Shown: in pieces, positions 33,225 to 44,760 of the stretch
Position numbering within the stretch: the first letter of the stretch is position 1
How the letters are laid out: the number at the start of each line of letters is the position of its first letter
Origin: Craterostigma plantagineum
Lineage: Eukaryota > Streptophyta > Magnoliopsida > Lamiales > Linderniaceae
NCBI GenBank assembly: GCA_027422505.1
Contig: JAPQWV010000001.1
Coordinates: forward strand, 9,796,001-9,860,000
DNA length: 64,000 bases
Reading direction: 5' to 3'
Made by a program: the position numbers and the translations under genes
Notes under the pieces: generated by a model
What the model was told of the DNA's origin: nothing
What the model saw: only the letters and a program-made list of their open reading frames with translations
Databases searched by the model: none

Positions 33225-36200
33225 ATGGATAGGTTCATTGTATGGCATGTGAGGGGTATGAACACCCCTCACAAACAAGCTGAGATCACTCTACTGTGTA
33301 AAAAATTGCAGATTGGTCTGGCTTGTCTAGTTGAAACAAAAATAAAGAGGGACAACATGGATATGTGTATGGACAGGTGTTTTAGAGAGTGGAACCACAT
33401 AAATAACTTGAGTCATCATCCAGGTGGAAGAATTGTGGTGGTATGGCAGAATGATTGGAGTGTGACTGTCATAAAGATAACTGACCAAATGATCCATGCT
33501 AGAGTTACAGGGGACAATGAGGAGTTCACGATGACTTCGATATATGGACACAACAGCTGTGTCAAAAGACAGGAATTGTGGGACGATATTAGAGGAGTTA
33601 AACAAGATCAACTTCCTTGGTTACTATGGGGGTATTTCAACAATGTGATGAATGTGGGAGATAGAATAGGGGGGTCACCTGTGATGGCATCAGAATATGA
33701 AGAGTTCAGAGAGTGTATAAGGGATTGTGAACTTGAGGAAATGGCAAGGAAAGGGAACCACTTCACTTGGACAAACAAACAAGATAACGAGAAGAGAATA
33801 TGGAGTAAGATTGATTGGGTGTTTGTTAACATATTATGGGCTGAAAAATACATGGATAGAGAGGCTCATGTGCTAGAGGAAGGAATCTCAGGCCACACAC
33901 CTATACTAATCCGGAGAGTTGGGGATCAAGGACCTAATAAAGGGAGCTTTAAGTTTCAAAATATGTGGGTAGATGCACCACAGTTCTTGGAGCTGGTTGA
34001 GGACACTTGGAGAGAGCAGTATGGAAAGGGTGTTGAGTGGAACCTGATTCAAAACTGAGAAGCCTGAAGGGATCACTAAAAGTTCTCAACAGAACCTATT
34101 ATCCAGATATCATAAATTCTAAGGAAAGAAGTAGGCAAAGGCTGAAAGAAGCTCAAGAGAAACTCCATGGAGACCCTCTTAACTGGATGCTGATACAGAT
34201 AGAGAAGGGCTATGCAAGAGAATATGAGATGCTGAGCAAGGCTGCAACCAAATTCCTAGCCCAGAAAGCAAAAACTGCTTGGCTACAACATGGTGATAGG
34301 AATACTAGATTCTTCCATGAATTGGTGAAGCAGAGGGGAAGGAAGGACAGAATCTCATCTATATATAATGAGGCAGGTGAACAAATTGAGCAGCATGAGG
34401 GAATTGCTGAGCACCTGGTAGCATATTATGAAGGGATACTGGGGAAAAAAATGGCCCATATCCAAGACATTGATGATGCAGTTATTAGCCAAGGAAACAC
34501 ACTAACTGTGGAGGAGCAGATGGACATGATAAAGCCTTTCACTACTGAAGAAATCAAGCAGGCAATGTTCTCTATTCATAGTGAAAAAGCACCCGGGCCG
34601 GATGGATACAATAGCGAGTTCTATAAGAAAGCATGGTCTGTTGTAGGTGAGGAGGTTACTCAGGTGGTTCAGAACTTCTTCTTGAAAGCTCAGCTGATGA
34701 AAACTTTTAATAAGACCACCATAACACTGATCCCAAAGGTAGAACATCCAAATTATGCCAAGGACTATCGGCCTATATCATGTTGCAATACAGTATACAA
34801 GTGCATATCCAAGCTTATATGTTCCAGAATCAAAGGAGTCATGCCTCGGCTGGTGCAAGATAATCAGGGAGCATTTGTGCCGGGGAGATCCATAGCCCAT
34901 AATATTTTGCTTACCCAGGAATTACTGAGGTTATACAGAAGAGGGACTGTATCCCCTAGATGCTTGATGAAAGTTGATCTTAAGAAGGCCTATGACATGA
35001 TAGAATGGAGATTCCTTCTCAAACTGTTAAACTGAATTTCCCAGTTAGAATGGTTGCATGGATTGAGGAGTGCATCACTACGGTCTCATACCAGATTTCT
35101 GTCAATGGAGGGCTGGAAAGCAACATCAAAGGGGCTAGGGGGATTAGGCAAGGTGATCCAATGTCGCCTCTGCTGTTTGTTTTGGTAATGGAGTACATGA
35201 CTAAGCTACTTAGACTGGCAGCAGCTGGGAGAGAGTTTAGATATCACCCGTTATGCAAATAGCTGGGAATCATCAACTTGTGTTTTGCAGACGATCTCAT
35301 CATTCTCTGTAAGGCTCAGAGGAAGTCAGTTGGGATGATCACTGACAGGTTGCAGCAGTTTTATCATACTACTGGATTGGAAGCTAACAATACCAAGTCT
35401 CATATTTATCTAGCGGGTGTAACTGGTAGAGCAAGGCAGGATTTGATTGAGATGACAGGATTTACTGAGGGTAAATTTCCTATGAGGTATCTAGGGATAC
35501 CCATATCACCTACCAAATGGAGTAGGGTGGAATGCCAAGAATTGGTGGACAAAATAATGAAGAGGATTAATTGTTGGACCTCTAGAAATCTATCCTATGC
35601 GGGGAGATGTTGCCTAATCAATTCTGTTTTGGTATCATTACACGGGTACTGGGGGTCAATCTTTATACTACCTAGAAGCGTGGTGAAGCAGGTAGACCAA
35701 AGATGCAGGGATTTCTTATGGGGGAAAACTGAGAAGGGCAGAAGGAGAGCATTGGTGGCTTGGGACTTGGTCTGCAGGAAGAAGAGCTGTGGGGGGTTAA
35801 GCATAAAGAATTGTGGAGATTGGAATCATGCATGTGTTGGGAGGTTGATGTGGGACATTGCTGCAAAAAAGGATTGTCTGTGGATTAGGTGGCTGGATGG
35901 TGTGTATCTGAGGGATGAGGATTTTTGGTTATATACACCTCCTATTGACTGTAGTTGGACATGGAGGAAGCTAAACAAGCTTAAGGAATTGTTCAGACAA
36001 GGCATGGACCAAGGAAAGTGGGCTGCTACTGCTCATGGAAAATATACCATAACCTCAGCTTATGACTGGTTGGGTAAGGCCAGAGATAGGAAGTTCGAGT
36101 ATGCATCAGCCATATGGAACAGGTGGTCTAATCCTAAGCATGCGATTATGCTATGGCTGGTATTCCATGAGAGAATTCAGACAAGAGATAGACTGCAAAG

Positions 36201-36543
36201 ATGGGGAATGGAAATTCCTGAGATGCATTGTCTACTCTGTAGGCTGGGAGAGGAGTCCATTCAACATATATTTATGAAGTGTGCGTTCAGTGGACGTGTC
36301 AAAGAGGGGGTGCAGCCATGGCTTAATTGTCGCATTCCAGATGAATTTGAAGGAGTTAAGAGAGTTATGAAGCAATTGGGCAAAAGGAAACATCTGATAT
36401 GCAAGTTGAAGATTATGGTTATTACAACCATGATTTATTTTATATGGAATGAAAGGAATAGGAGGCTCCATGGAAATGAAGATCGGTCTGGAGAGGTACT
36501 GCTAAGGGTGCGGTGCTGGACCAAATTAAAAGTTTACAGGTAG
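33225..36543 (+). pseudogene. LINE ORF2, AP endonuclease and reverse transcriptase
   Basis: ATG at 33225 opens the endonuclease (W-H-V-R-G-M-N, then V-E-T-K). Two conserved catalytic positions are changed: the usual G-D-F-N reads G-Y-F-N, and the terminal S-D-H reads S-G-H. The frame shifts near 34050 into the RT (A-P-G-P-D-G-Y, Y-R-P-I-S-C-C, Q-G-A-F-V-P-G-R), shifts again near 35030, has a TAG at about 35260, and then shows the active site F-A-D-D (35284-35295). The C-terminus to 36543 has the H-C-L-L-C...H cluster of the RT-associated zinc domain. The endonuclease nicks target DNA and RT copies the RNA in place; this copy can do neither. Confidence 0.85.
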
Positions 36544-36685
36544 CTACTACTAGGCGGGATGTGCAAGACCTCATACGAATTATTAGTGCATAGATATGGA
36601 TGATTAAATTGGTTTCTGCTGTAACAGTGTCAAACTTGGGTGTTTGGTGGTAATGATAACTTTTTTACCAAAAAAAAATAAATTT

Positions 36686-37711
36686 AGGCTAAATAGCATA
36701 TAACTTTACATGTGGTTTAAAAATTTTGCACCAAATACCCTGTGCTTTGTAAATAGCATAAGATACCCTCGTGATTTATTAAAAAATGCACACTCTCCCT
36801 TATCGGTCAGCTTTTCTCTTACGGTCAAATATTTCAGGAAATTCTCCTTATACCCTTTTTATATTTGACCTCATCCATCGTTTTTTCCTTCTTTTCAGGT
36901 TTTTCCAGGTTTATCCTGGGATTAGTAAAATATGGGTGGATTTATTCAGAATCCTTCTGGTGTAATATCTACTCAAACACAGAAAGATCAAGGATCCACG
37001 ACAGTAGCTTATGCTGTGCTTGTCCCGATACCAAGGATCCACGCATTTTTTTAGCTGTTTTTCACTGAATCGAGCGCAGCCCACTCAATCGTCCCACTTC
37101 TTGAAGGCCTTAATAAGGTCCGTAAATGGTTTTGGGGCCGAAGCCTTCGATAGGGTTGAGAAGATCGAGTCCGACGATGGTGGAATCGATGAATTAGCAG
37201 ATGGGAATTCGAGGACGCCCGCGAGGACGAAGATGATCAGTGAGACGGCCAACATCAGCGTTCTTTAACTTGTCTGAATTTTCTCTTCCTCTCCTTTGTT
37301 CAACGATCGTACTTTGTTCAGCGAGCGTCGTTGAGCACTGCGAGTCTGCGTGCGATTTCTGCTATTTGTGAAATTTGACTTTTGATGTGTTTGATGAATT
37401 TCAATTTTACTACTGGGTATTTTTATTTCTTCTCCAGTTTTGATTTTGTTAAGACGTTGATATACAGGTTATGATGTTGGGAGGAAGAAGATGACTTAAG
37501 GGGTATTTTAGTCATTTTATTTCGTAAATATGGTCAAATCCTATCATAGTCGCATTTACAGCGCATGTGATGCAAACATGGGCACACAATGTTGACCCGG
37601 AGGTACAATGCTAAGTTTTCAAAACCTTAAGGATGTTTCGCGTAATAAAAAAACCACCAGGTAGTATCTTGCATTCTAGTAAAATCACGGGGGTATAGAG
37701 GAATTTACCCT
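36686..37711. mobile_element. TIR element of about 1 kb, target of the LINE
   Basis: Termini AGGCTAAAT and ATTTACCCT are inverted repeats with one mismatch. The inner sequence at both ends resembles the common plant CCTGTGGTTT-type repeats, perhaps Mutator-like. The 7-bp AAATTTT lies left of the LINE-displaced terminus (31785-31791) and right of the element (37712-37718). Copia A pol homology continues directly across these flanks, which confirms the ends. Superfamily not settled. Confidence 0.65.
37085..37255 (-). CDS. Short ORF with signal-peptide-like N-terminus inside the TIR element
   Basis: 56 codons. ATG at 37255 is followed by a strongly hydrophobic stretch (L-A-V-S-L-I-I-F-V-L-A-G-V-L), a plausible A-N-S cleavage region, then a Ser/Pro-rich part and a basic end F-K-K-W-D-D. 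Upstream sequence is 5'-UTR-like. I do not recognise the family. It may be the first exon of a host gene captured by the transposon, or chance. Confidence 0.3.
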   Translation of the reverse strand: MLAVSLIIFVLAGVLEFPSANSSIPPSSDSIFSTLSKASAPKPFTDLIKAFKKWDD

Positions 37712-38160
37712 AAATTTTATTACCAAGTTAACCAGATAGATAAGCATTGATAACATTAAAATGATATCGATCTCTTCACATACTGTCATGCTAATTATAT
37801 AACAAAAAGTTTGCATCAACCATAGGGGAGTACGTCTCCTCATAATGAATACCAGTTCGTGAAAAACATTGTGTGATACCCATGGTTTGCATCTCACAAT
37901 TGGCGTATGATTGTCCAATTTAAAGAACCCCCATGCGAATATAAGTTCAACCGAAAAAGTCTTAAACAATTCGGTACTAATCAGTGTTGAAAATTTCTTT
38001 GATCACCAAATAAAAAAGGCATTCACAGGGGTACCAACAGGAGCCGAAAATACTTTCGGCACCAATGGAAAAGCTACAGACAAGGATACAAATCGGAATT
38101 TTCCTAAATTTAAGCGGTCGCACATAATGGAACTTCAAGACAAAGCATCATGAAATATAA
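37712..38160 (-). mobile_element. Copia copy A, N-terminal RT part
   Basis: The reverse translation near 37800-37870 shows a degenerate Y-E-E-T-Y-S-P-M-V-D-A block, the standard copia RT motif, and then A-Y-L-S-G. Homology runs to the right end of the TIR element and resumes at 31791. Stops and shifts present. Confidence 0.65.
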
Positions 38161-39650
38161 ATTTCGGTGTATACTATAATGTCCAGTTCTCTTAATATAT
38201 AATGAAAACACTATCTAAATTAGTGTTAAGAAAAACGTACCTCGCATGACCTCAATATTTCATACCACATGATTGAAAGACTGCATAATAAACTTGTGAA
38301 ATTGAGACTACAAGGCTGCAAAATTGCACTACTGCTAGTTTGCACTAATGCGAGGCTGCATGACTGCACGATTGCAGGGAACTACAGCTATTGCCCGGCT
38401 GGTGACACTCCACAACAGCAAGGCTGCAAGACTGTGAGCTTGTATGACTGACTGGCATTAGCAACATATAACTGCACCAGAAACATAAGACAACGAGCTA
38501 TATGAATTTTCAAGGATTGTGTTGAACACAAATTCCTTAAAACAGATTCACTCTCTAGGTAAGTGCAAGAGACTTGTTTGAGCGTCTATTTCCCAGGACA
38601 CAACGATAACATGATTATAGGTTGCACTAATTCTTAACCACACGGCACACTTTGAACATAAGAGTGATAATGAACCATTGTTGCTTTAAGTATCTTTCGT
38701 GATTGGTTTCGTTTTTTTCGCCTGCTCTTAAATTTTGACATGCTATCTATATGTAGGTTCGAAATCTCTTTGCATTCCTCCAAGAGACCTTTGCTTTTTC
38801 CCATGTGCTCTTTAATCCCACATTTAAATGCCATTAGTCCCTACCATTAGTGAATTAAGGTGGACATTGTAAAGGTCATGTGACATTTGGGGTCTAGCAT
38901 CCCTTGATATTCCAAAGGTGAAGGAATTTTCCAATATTATTTGGTATTGAATACATATTGGGTCAAAACTGTGCGGGTTGATCAAGCCCGCGCGTGTGTG
39001 TCGGTGGGTCACTAGCCCACAGACACATTTGCCCATTTTACATACTCCAATCCAAATTTCCATTCCCACCACATAATATTCTAAATCCTCCACACGAATG
39101 GAAATTGTTTTGACTCACAACAAGTGTTTATCATCTGAGTTTTTGCATAGTGGTAAGTATGATTTACCATTTAAAATTTCATCATTGTAAAGTATGTTAG
39201 TCAGCAGTCCAGTAGACCTGATGTTGAACTGTCCCACTTTTTTGTGTAAACGAGACCACGTACAATACGATGAAATCATTTCTGGTTGTTCGTTCTCATA
39301 GTTTTGTTCGTTTTGGCCATGATCATGTCCTGATTCTGCGAGGGTTTCAAAGAACTAAGCCTTTCAGTGTTTCTTTGAAGCGGCCCCACTTCTTCCTAAC
39401 ATAGGTGACTTCCCACATCGCAAGCATTTTCTTAGATACTCTATTATAGTCATTAAAGCATCATAACGCTAGCCTTTTTCGTGATCACTATTTCTTGACA
39501 GGAATGAGTGGGGTTATCACCCACAGTGAAACTAAGTCCTAAAAGTAGATTATTCCTTTGAACCTAGATCTTGGGATCTCCAGTCACATATGTAGGTTTT
39601 TCTTCTTAGCGCTTTATACTTTAAGGCTTTAAGCTCATTCATTTTCTCAA
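38161..39650 (-). other. Probable LTR and 3' end of copia copy B, boundaries unclear
   Basis: Lies directly downstream, in minus orientation, of copia B RNase H. About 1.5 kb without real ORFs. A stretch at 38305-38450 repeats GGCTGCA / CTGCAAGACTG variants. I could not fix the LTR ends. Confidence 0.4.
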
Positions 39651-39659
39651 CCTTTCAAC

Positions 39660-42600
39660 TGCATCACTATTTGACCCTTTGATTAGCGGATCCGTAATGT
39701 TATCCTTCGATTTCACATAGTCAACCGAGATAACCACAATTGAGAAACGTTCTCTGATGGTATTATGTCGACGACATATATGTCTCGACTTTCCATTATA
39801 CATTGTACTTTGTGCTCGCCAAATTGCCGATTGGCTATCGCAATAAGGGGCACATGCCCACCGTTTTCATTCGAGGTCATTACCATTTTTAAGCGCGACT
39901 CTCTAGGTCCGTCTCAACTGGCATGAGAGGAACCCACGAGTCCCGGTTTTTCCCATTTTGGTATACCCTCCCGAAAATGTTGTAGCCATTCAGCTTTTCA
40001 CCACATTTATCTTAGGCAACTCAAATTCCACAGTGGATCTCCCTATAACTGTTTGTTTTTAGGATTTCCATAGGGGTGGCAAAATTCACACGGTGAACCA
40101 TTCCCGTCGGGAACCGAGGCTATTGGGACGGGGAATCCCCAGTCAAAACAGGGATGGAGAGTTGACGGTGATTCTCCATCGGTGAAAGAGCGGGGACAGG
40201 ACGGGGATGGTAATTATGTTTTCCACCCATCCCCGGCCCCGAACCCTACCCGATTCAATCAAACGGTGATTCACTATATTCCCCGATTAGATATATTAAT
40301 AATTAATATAAAATAATAATTTTAAGCAAATATTTTCAGTGAAGTCTTTTTTTAGATTGAGGATCGGTTTTGAAAAATAAAAAATCTGCTTTCATTTTTA
40401 ATGCGTAGGTCGACATACAGAAAAAGAAATTCTATACACAATGCACACAAACACACACGCATGATGCAGAGAATAGTTCCAAAGGATTGTGTCAATTCTT
40501 TTCTTCTGTTTAAATTTCATATCATATTTTAAACATTAAACCTAACAAGTCAACCTAAAATAACCTATAGCCGTTGCCCGTGAATAGCTTTTTTTTTTTT
40601 TATCTCAACTTCAAAAATCCATCCATAGTCAACCAATATACTCTCACGCCCTCCCCCTCCCACAACCAATAATTAAAGTATAATTTTATTCTTTACAGGA
40701 ATCGTGATGTTACATTTCAAGAATCGAGATAGATTCGTATTATGTCATATATGTCTGATGTAATTGTTTCTTTAGTACCTTTTTTTGTTTATGTTTTTAC
40801 GTAGCATACTATAGAAACAAATGTCGTCATTTTTTCGTACTCTTTATTTTTTATCCTAGTTTTATTTTGCAATTTCTATTATCATAAATGTTTGATGTTT
40901 CATTATTTTTATGTCGCTAGTGACTATATAACTTCGTTTATTTTTTTATGAACATTAATATTAATTTATTGGGTATATACATAAATATGGGGAACCCGAA
41001 TTCCCGTGGGAACCCCGATCACCGAACGGTAATTCCCCATCCCCGAACCAATTCATGATGAACCCGCCCATTGCCACCCCTAGATTTCCACGACACAACA
41101 GCCGCAGTTAGTGTAAACACGTAACCGCTGGTGCTTTTCGAGTCCTTCGTGTCAGATATCCAATTTGCATTTGTGTAACCTTCTAATACAGCTGGATATC
41201 TAGCATAGTGCGATCCATAATCTTGAGTATACCTTACGTATCTCAGAACTCCTATAACAGCGGTCCAATGTTTCGCACTTGGATTGCTCATGTATGGACT
41301 AAACTTGCTTATAGAAGATGCAAGATCTGGCCTAGTGCAACTCATTATATACATTAGGCTTCCAATAATCCGAGTATTCTACTTGAAAAACACCCTAACG
41401 GCAATTTTTCGATAAGTGCACGCTCTTATCTAACGGCGTTCTGGCAATGCAAGTATCATCTTTGCCAATTTTCTCAAGAATTTTGTCTACGTATGAGCTT
41501 AACTCAAACAAGACCTTCATCTGTTCGTATGATTTTAATTCCTAAAATCACATCTGGAACTCCTATATCTTTCATGTCAAATTCTGAATTCAACATATAT
41601 TTCGCAGAATGGACTATTCTGTCACTAGTACCAACAATAAGTATGTCATAACATACAGACATAAAATAACGTAGTTATCGTCTGTTTCCTTGACACATTT
41701 ATCGCACTCATTGATTCTATAACAACTCATTATCATTGCATGGTCAAACTTCTCGTGCCATTTCTTTAAGGCTTGTTTCAGACCATACAATGACGTAATG
41801 AATTTACAAACTTCTTTTCCAGTTCCAGGAGCACGAAAACAACCGGTTAAGAAAGTTGTTTTGACATTCATTTGATGTACTTCCAAATTTCTTATGGACG
41901 GAATAACAAATATCTTCCTAATCGAATTTATTCTCTGTATAGAAGAATAAATATCAAAATAATATAAGCCTTCATGTTGCGTGTATCCTTTGATAACAAG
42001 TCAGGCTTTATACTTATCGATTGAACCATCTGGTTTCATTTTCCTTTTAAAGACCCACTTTGATCCTAAAGGTTTACATCCCTCTGGGAGATCAACTATA
42101 TCCCCTGTATGATTATGAAAAATAGGATCAATCTCGCTTTTTATGGCTTCTTCCATAAGGGTACTTCTGTGGAGCTCATTGCTTCGTCTTAAGTCAGTAG
42201 TTCCTTCTGGAACAGATAGATACGAAGTCATCGTCAAATGTTTTATCTATTCTTTCTCGTTTGCTTTGCCTATGTTCAATGTCTAGAATCGGACTAGGAC
42301 CTTCAGTTACCTCATTAATTCGTTTATATGAACAAGGTCCATCGTAGGACCTATAAGGAACACATTTCCAAATAAACATGCATTCCTTGATTCCATGAGT
42401 TATTGTGTAATCTGATATTTTCAAATGATATTCAAGAAAACAATATACTTTACTATTACGCGCATATCTTATAAAAAAACAGTCCACCGTTTTTGTACCC
42501 ATTTTGGTACGACTACCTTGGCCACCCCCACATTCGCAAATATTGGTAGGATGACATCTTTCCTTTCCATAACTCATATAGAGTTTTATTTTCTTTCTTT

Positions 42601-43223
42601 TGAGTAGGTAATTACTTAATAATATAGCTTCGCCCCACATATTTGGCGGTAAGCAATTAACAATATCGCATTATTATTTCTTTCAATGTGAGACTTTTAC
42701 ATTCAGCGACCTCATTTGATTTGAGGTCAATATGGAGGTCACTTCATAAATAATAGCACGCTCCGCACAGAAATTACAGACTGGCGCTTCATATTCGCCA
42801 CCCCGCGTTTTATCTCTCTACCAAGTTGATTTTCATCTTCGGTCTTAAACAAATTTCTATGCTTCATCTTTGCTCTTTAGCAAATACACATAGCAATATT
42901 TTATGCTATCGTCAATAAATGTTATAAATATTTATTTTCGCTCGTATTTGAACTTATTTCAAATCACAAACATCGCTTTGAATTAATTCAAGCGTTTGGT
43001 ACTTTTTATTACCGTAGTGAATGACGATCTTCTCGATTTCAAACGTAGGAATGTGGTTCAAGTTAATTAATAGACGCATGTAATTAATATTCACGTGACC
43101 TAATCTACCATGCCAAAAGTTGGAAGACTCAAGTAAGTAAACGGAAGAACACTTTTCATTCTATTTACGACGATTATTACATTTAATTTAAACAGACCAT
43201 CTGCAACATAATCCTTTCCTACA
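39660..43223 (-). mobile_element. Copia copy B pol remnant
   Basis: Right to left: GAG-pre-integrase L-G-H-V-N region (about 43100), integrase C-terminal part (42640-42194), RT start with K-W-V-F-K-R-K (42237-42001), RT L-Y-G-L-K-Q block (41886-41614), RNase H with T-R-P-D-L-A and K-S-T-S-G-Y (41354-41091). After the hAT-like insertion, RNase H continues with Y-C-D-S-Q-S-A (about 39840) and a V-K-S-K-D-N-I-T-D-P-L block (about 39690). Heavily mutated. The right edge is cut by copia element C at 43224. Confidence 0.8.
40071..41082. mobile_element. hAT-like non-autonomous element, 1012 bp, inside copia B RNase H
   Basis: Perfect 12-bp inverted termini TAGGGGTGGCAA / TTGCCACCCCTA and a perfect 8-bp duplication GATTTCCA (40063-40070, 41083-41090). 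Subterminal repeats are GGGGAA / CCCCGA types. The RNase H homology of copia B continues directly from one flank to the other, so the insertion interval is certain. No transposase ORF. Confidence 0.9.
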
Positions 43224-44251
43224 TGTTGAGGTATATGCCCTAGATGTCGTACGAGGACTGGGAGTACGAGGGCAATTTGGTAATTGTGTAGTGTTTAGTG
43301 ATGTAATTTGATTACTTCTATTAATAGAATGATTTTATTCATCATTAACAAATTATTGGATAAATAAATTAAAAGGCAAATTATTAATTAGTCTAAAGAT
43401 TTCACCTTGCAGTCTGGGTGGATAAGACAAATTAATAAAACCCAAATATTGGCATTTGAGCTACTGATTGTGTGGGACAGAGAGGGGCACCAGTAAGCTG
43501 AGATACTGCAATACTAAAATTAGTCCGCAAGTCTAAGTATCCAGTAGGGTGACTGGATCGACAAGTATGACTTGTTTGTAGATGGGTCCAAAACGGTTGT
43601 GCCAACCGTTCACTTGGGAAGTGGGAGCCCGTGACTCGTAATCGAAAGATCACACGCTTGGATTGTCCTTGATCGATTGATTGACTGTAGTAGTATGCGT
43701 GAACCTTAGACCGAAAGGGTTAACTTTGGGTTGGTATTGAGGTCTTGACTTGTCACTAGTTTGCTATGCCCGTCTTGTCGGTGGGCATGGGTCAGCGGAG
43801 AAATACGGTCATGACTTTTCGATGCGATTTCCGATTGAACCGCGGAGCGGGATTTACGGTCTCGAATAAATTCGAGGTTAACGTCCTATGGCAAGTTTAA
43901 TGTGCGGGAATTTATCCAAGTCTCCGGCTAGAGCATATAGCTGGCTCGCGATAGTCGTGGAGGGCAGTTTAGGTATTTTCACCGACATAAACGACATAGA
44001 GTCGAGTTCTGTAAGTTTGACTATGCGTGACTTTCACTCGATCGGGACAAACGTAAAAGGTTTTACGTATGACGAAAATCTGCAGTCGGTTCGTGGATTA
44101 TGATTAGATCAAATCCGCACTCAACTTGGGATCTATTCGGTACCAGAGGGCTGACTAGGTGAGTACCGAACTCCTAGATACCTCCTAGGCCATTTGAGAC
44201 GAACCAAGAGAGTCGGGCTTAAAAAGGGCAACCGACACAACGTCATCAACA
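43224..44251 (+). repeat. 5' LTR of copia C
   Basis: TGTTGAGGTATATG to CATCAACA, 1028 bp. It differs from the 3' LTR by scattered substitutions, lacks a segment of about 45 bp present in the 3' LTR after GCCCGTGAC, and has 9 extra bases in the GTTGTGCCAACCG block. Confidence 0.9.
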
Positions 44252-44252
44252 G

Positions 44253-44267
44253 TGGTATCGGAGCCAT
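44253..44267 (+). other. Primer-binding site of copia C (initiator tRNA-Met type)
   Basis: TGGTATCGGAGCCAT, one base after the LTR. The usual copia site is TGGTATCAGAGCC; one change (A to G). Confidence 0.8.
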
Positions 44268-44329
44268 TGGCTCGGTTAAAGTCACGGGACTTCGACAAAA
44301 GGCCACAAAAACCCCAAAAGCCTTAGCCG

Positions 44330-44760
44330 TGCGCATGACGCACACGGCGCCCAGACAGCCCGCGCGGCCGGCGGGCGGGGCTGCGTCTAGTCGTATGCGA
44401 AGCACGACTCAGGGCGTGCTGCCCGCAGCGTGCGGCCTACTCCTAGCCGTGCGCATGGCGCGCACGACGCACGGGCAGCCGGCGCGCGGTGCGCGACTCA
44501 AGACGGGCTGGCCGCGCGCGGAGCGCGACGCATAGGGCTGAGCGCACGCGGGGCATGCGGCACGAGAGGCACTGGCCGCGCGCGTGGGTGCTCACGAAGC
44601 TTGGGAAAGCCGCACGTAGATGCGCGGAAAGTTGGTATGATCGCGCGCGTGGGTGCGAGCAGCGCTAGGCTAAGAGCGCGCGCGGATCGGGGCTGGCCGC
44701 ATGGTGCGCGCGGCACGGGGCTGGCAGCACGCATGGCGCAAGCATCCCCGATACAGGCCC
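44330..44760 (+). repeat. GC-rich leader of copia C
   Basis: About 430 bp of very GC-rich sequence made of degenerate repeats of CCGTGCGCATG / GGCGCGCACGAC type, in otherwise AT-rich DNA. All frames give Ala/Arg-rich nonsense ORFs. It lies between the primer site and gag, in the untranslated leader. Confidence 0.6.

Larger units (their letters stand above)
31802..36682 (+). mobile_element. L1-type LINE, 4.9 kb, with target duplication
   Basis: Two ORFs: ORF1 with a DUF4283-like region and a CCHC zinc knuckle, ORF2 with AP endonuclease, RT and a C-terminal zinc-binding RT-associated domain. It ends in an A-rich run (36669-36682). The 13-bp repeat TTTAGGCTAAATA lies on both sides (31789-31801 and 36683-36695). 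Stops and frameshifts in both ORFs make it inactive. Confidence 0.88.

Noticed and set aside
36865..37268. Two plus-strand ORFs in the TIR element
   Set aside because: No domain and poor composition; the minus-strand short ORF is the better candidate and even that is weak.
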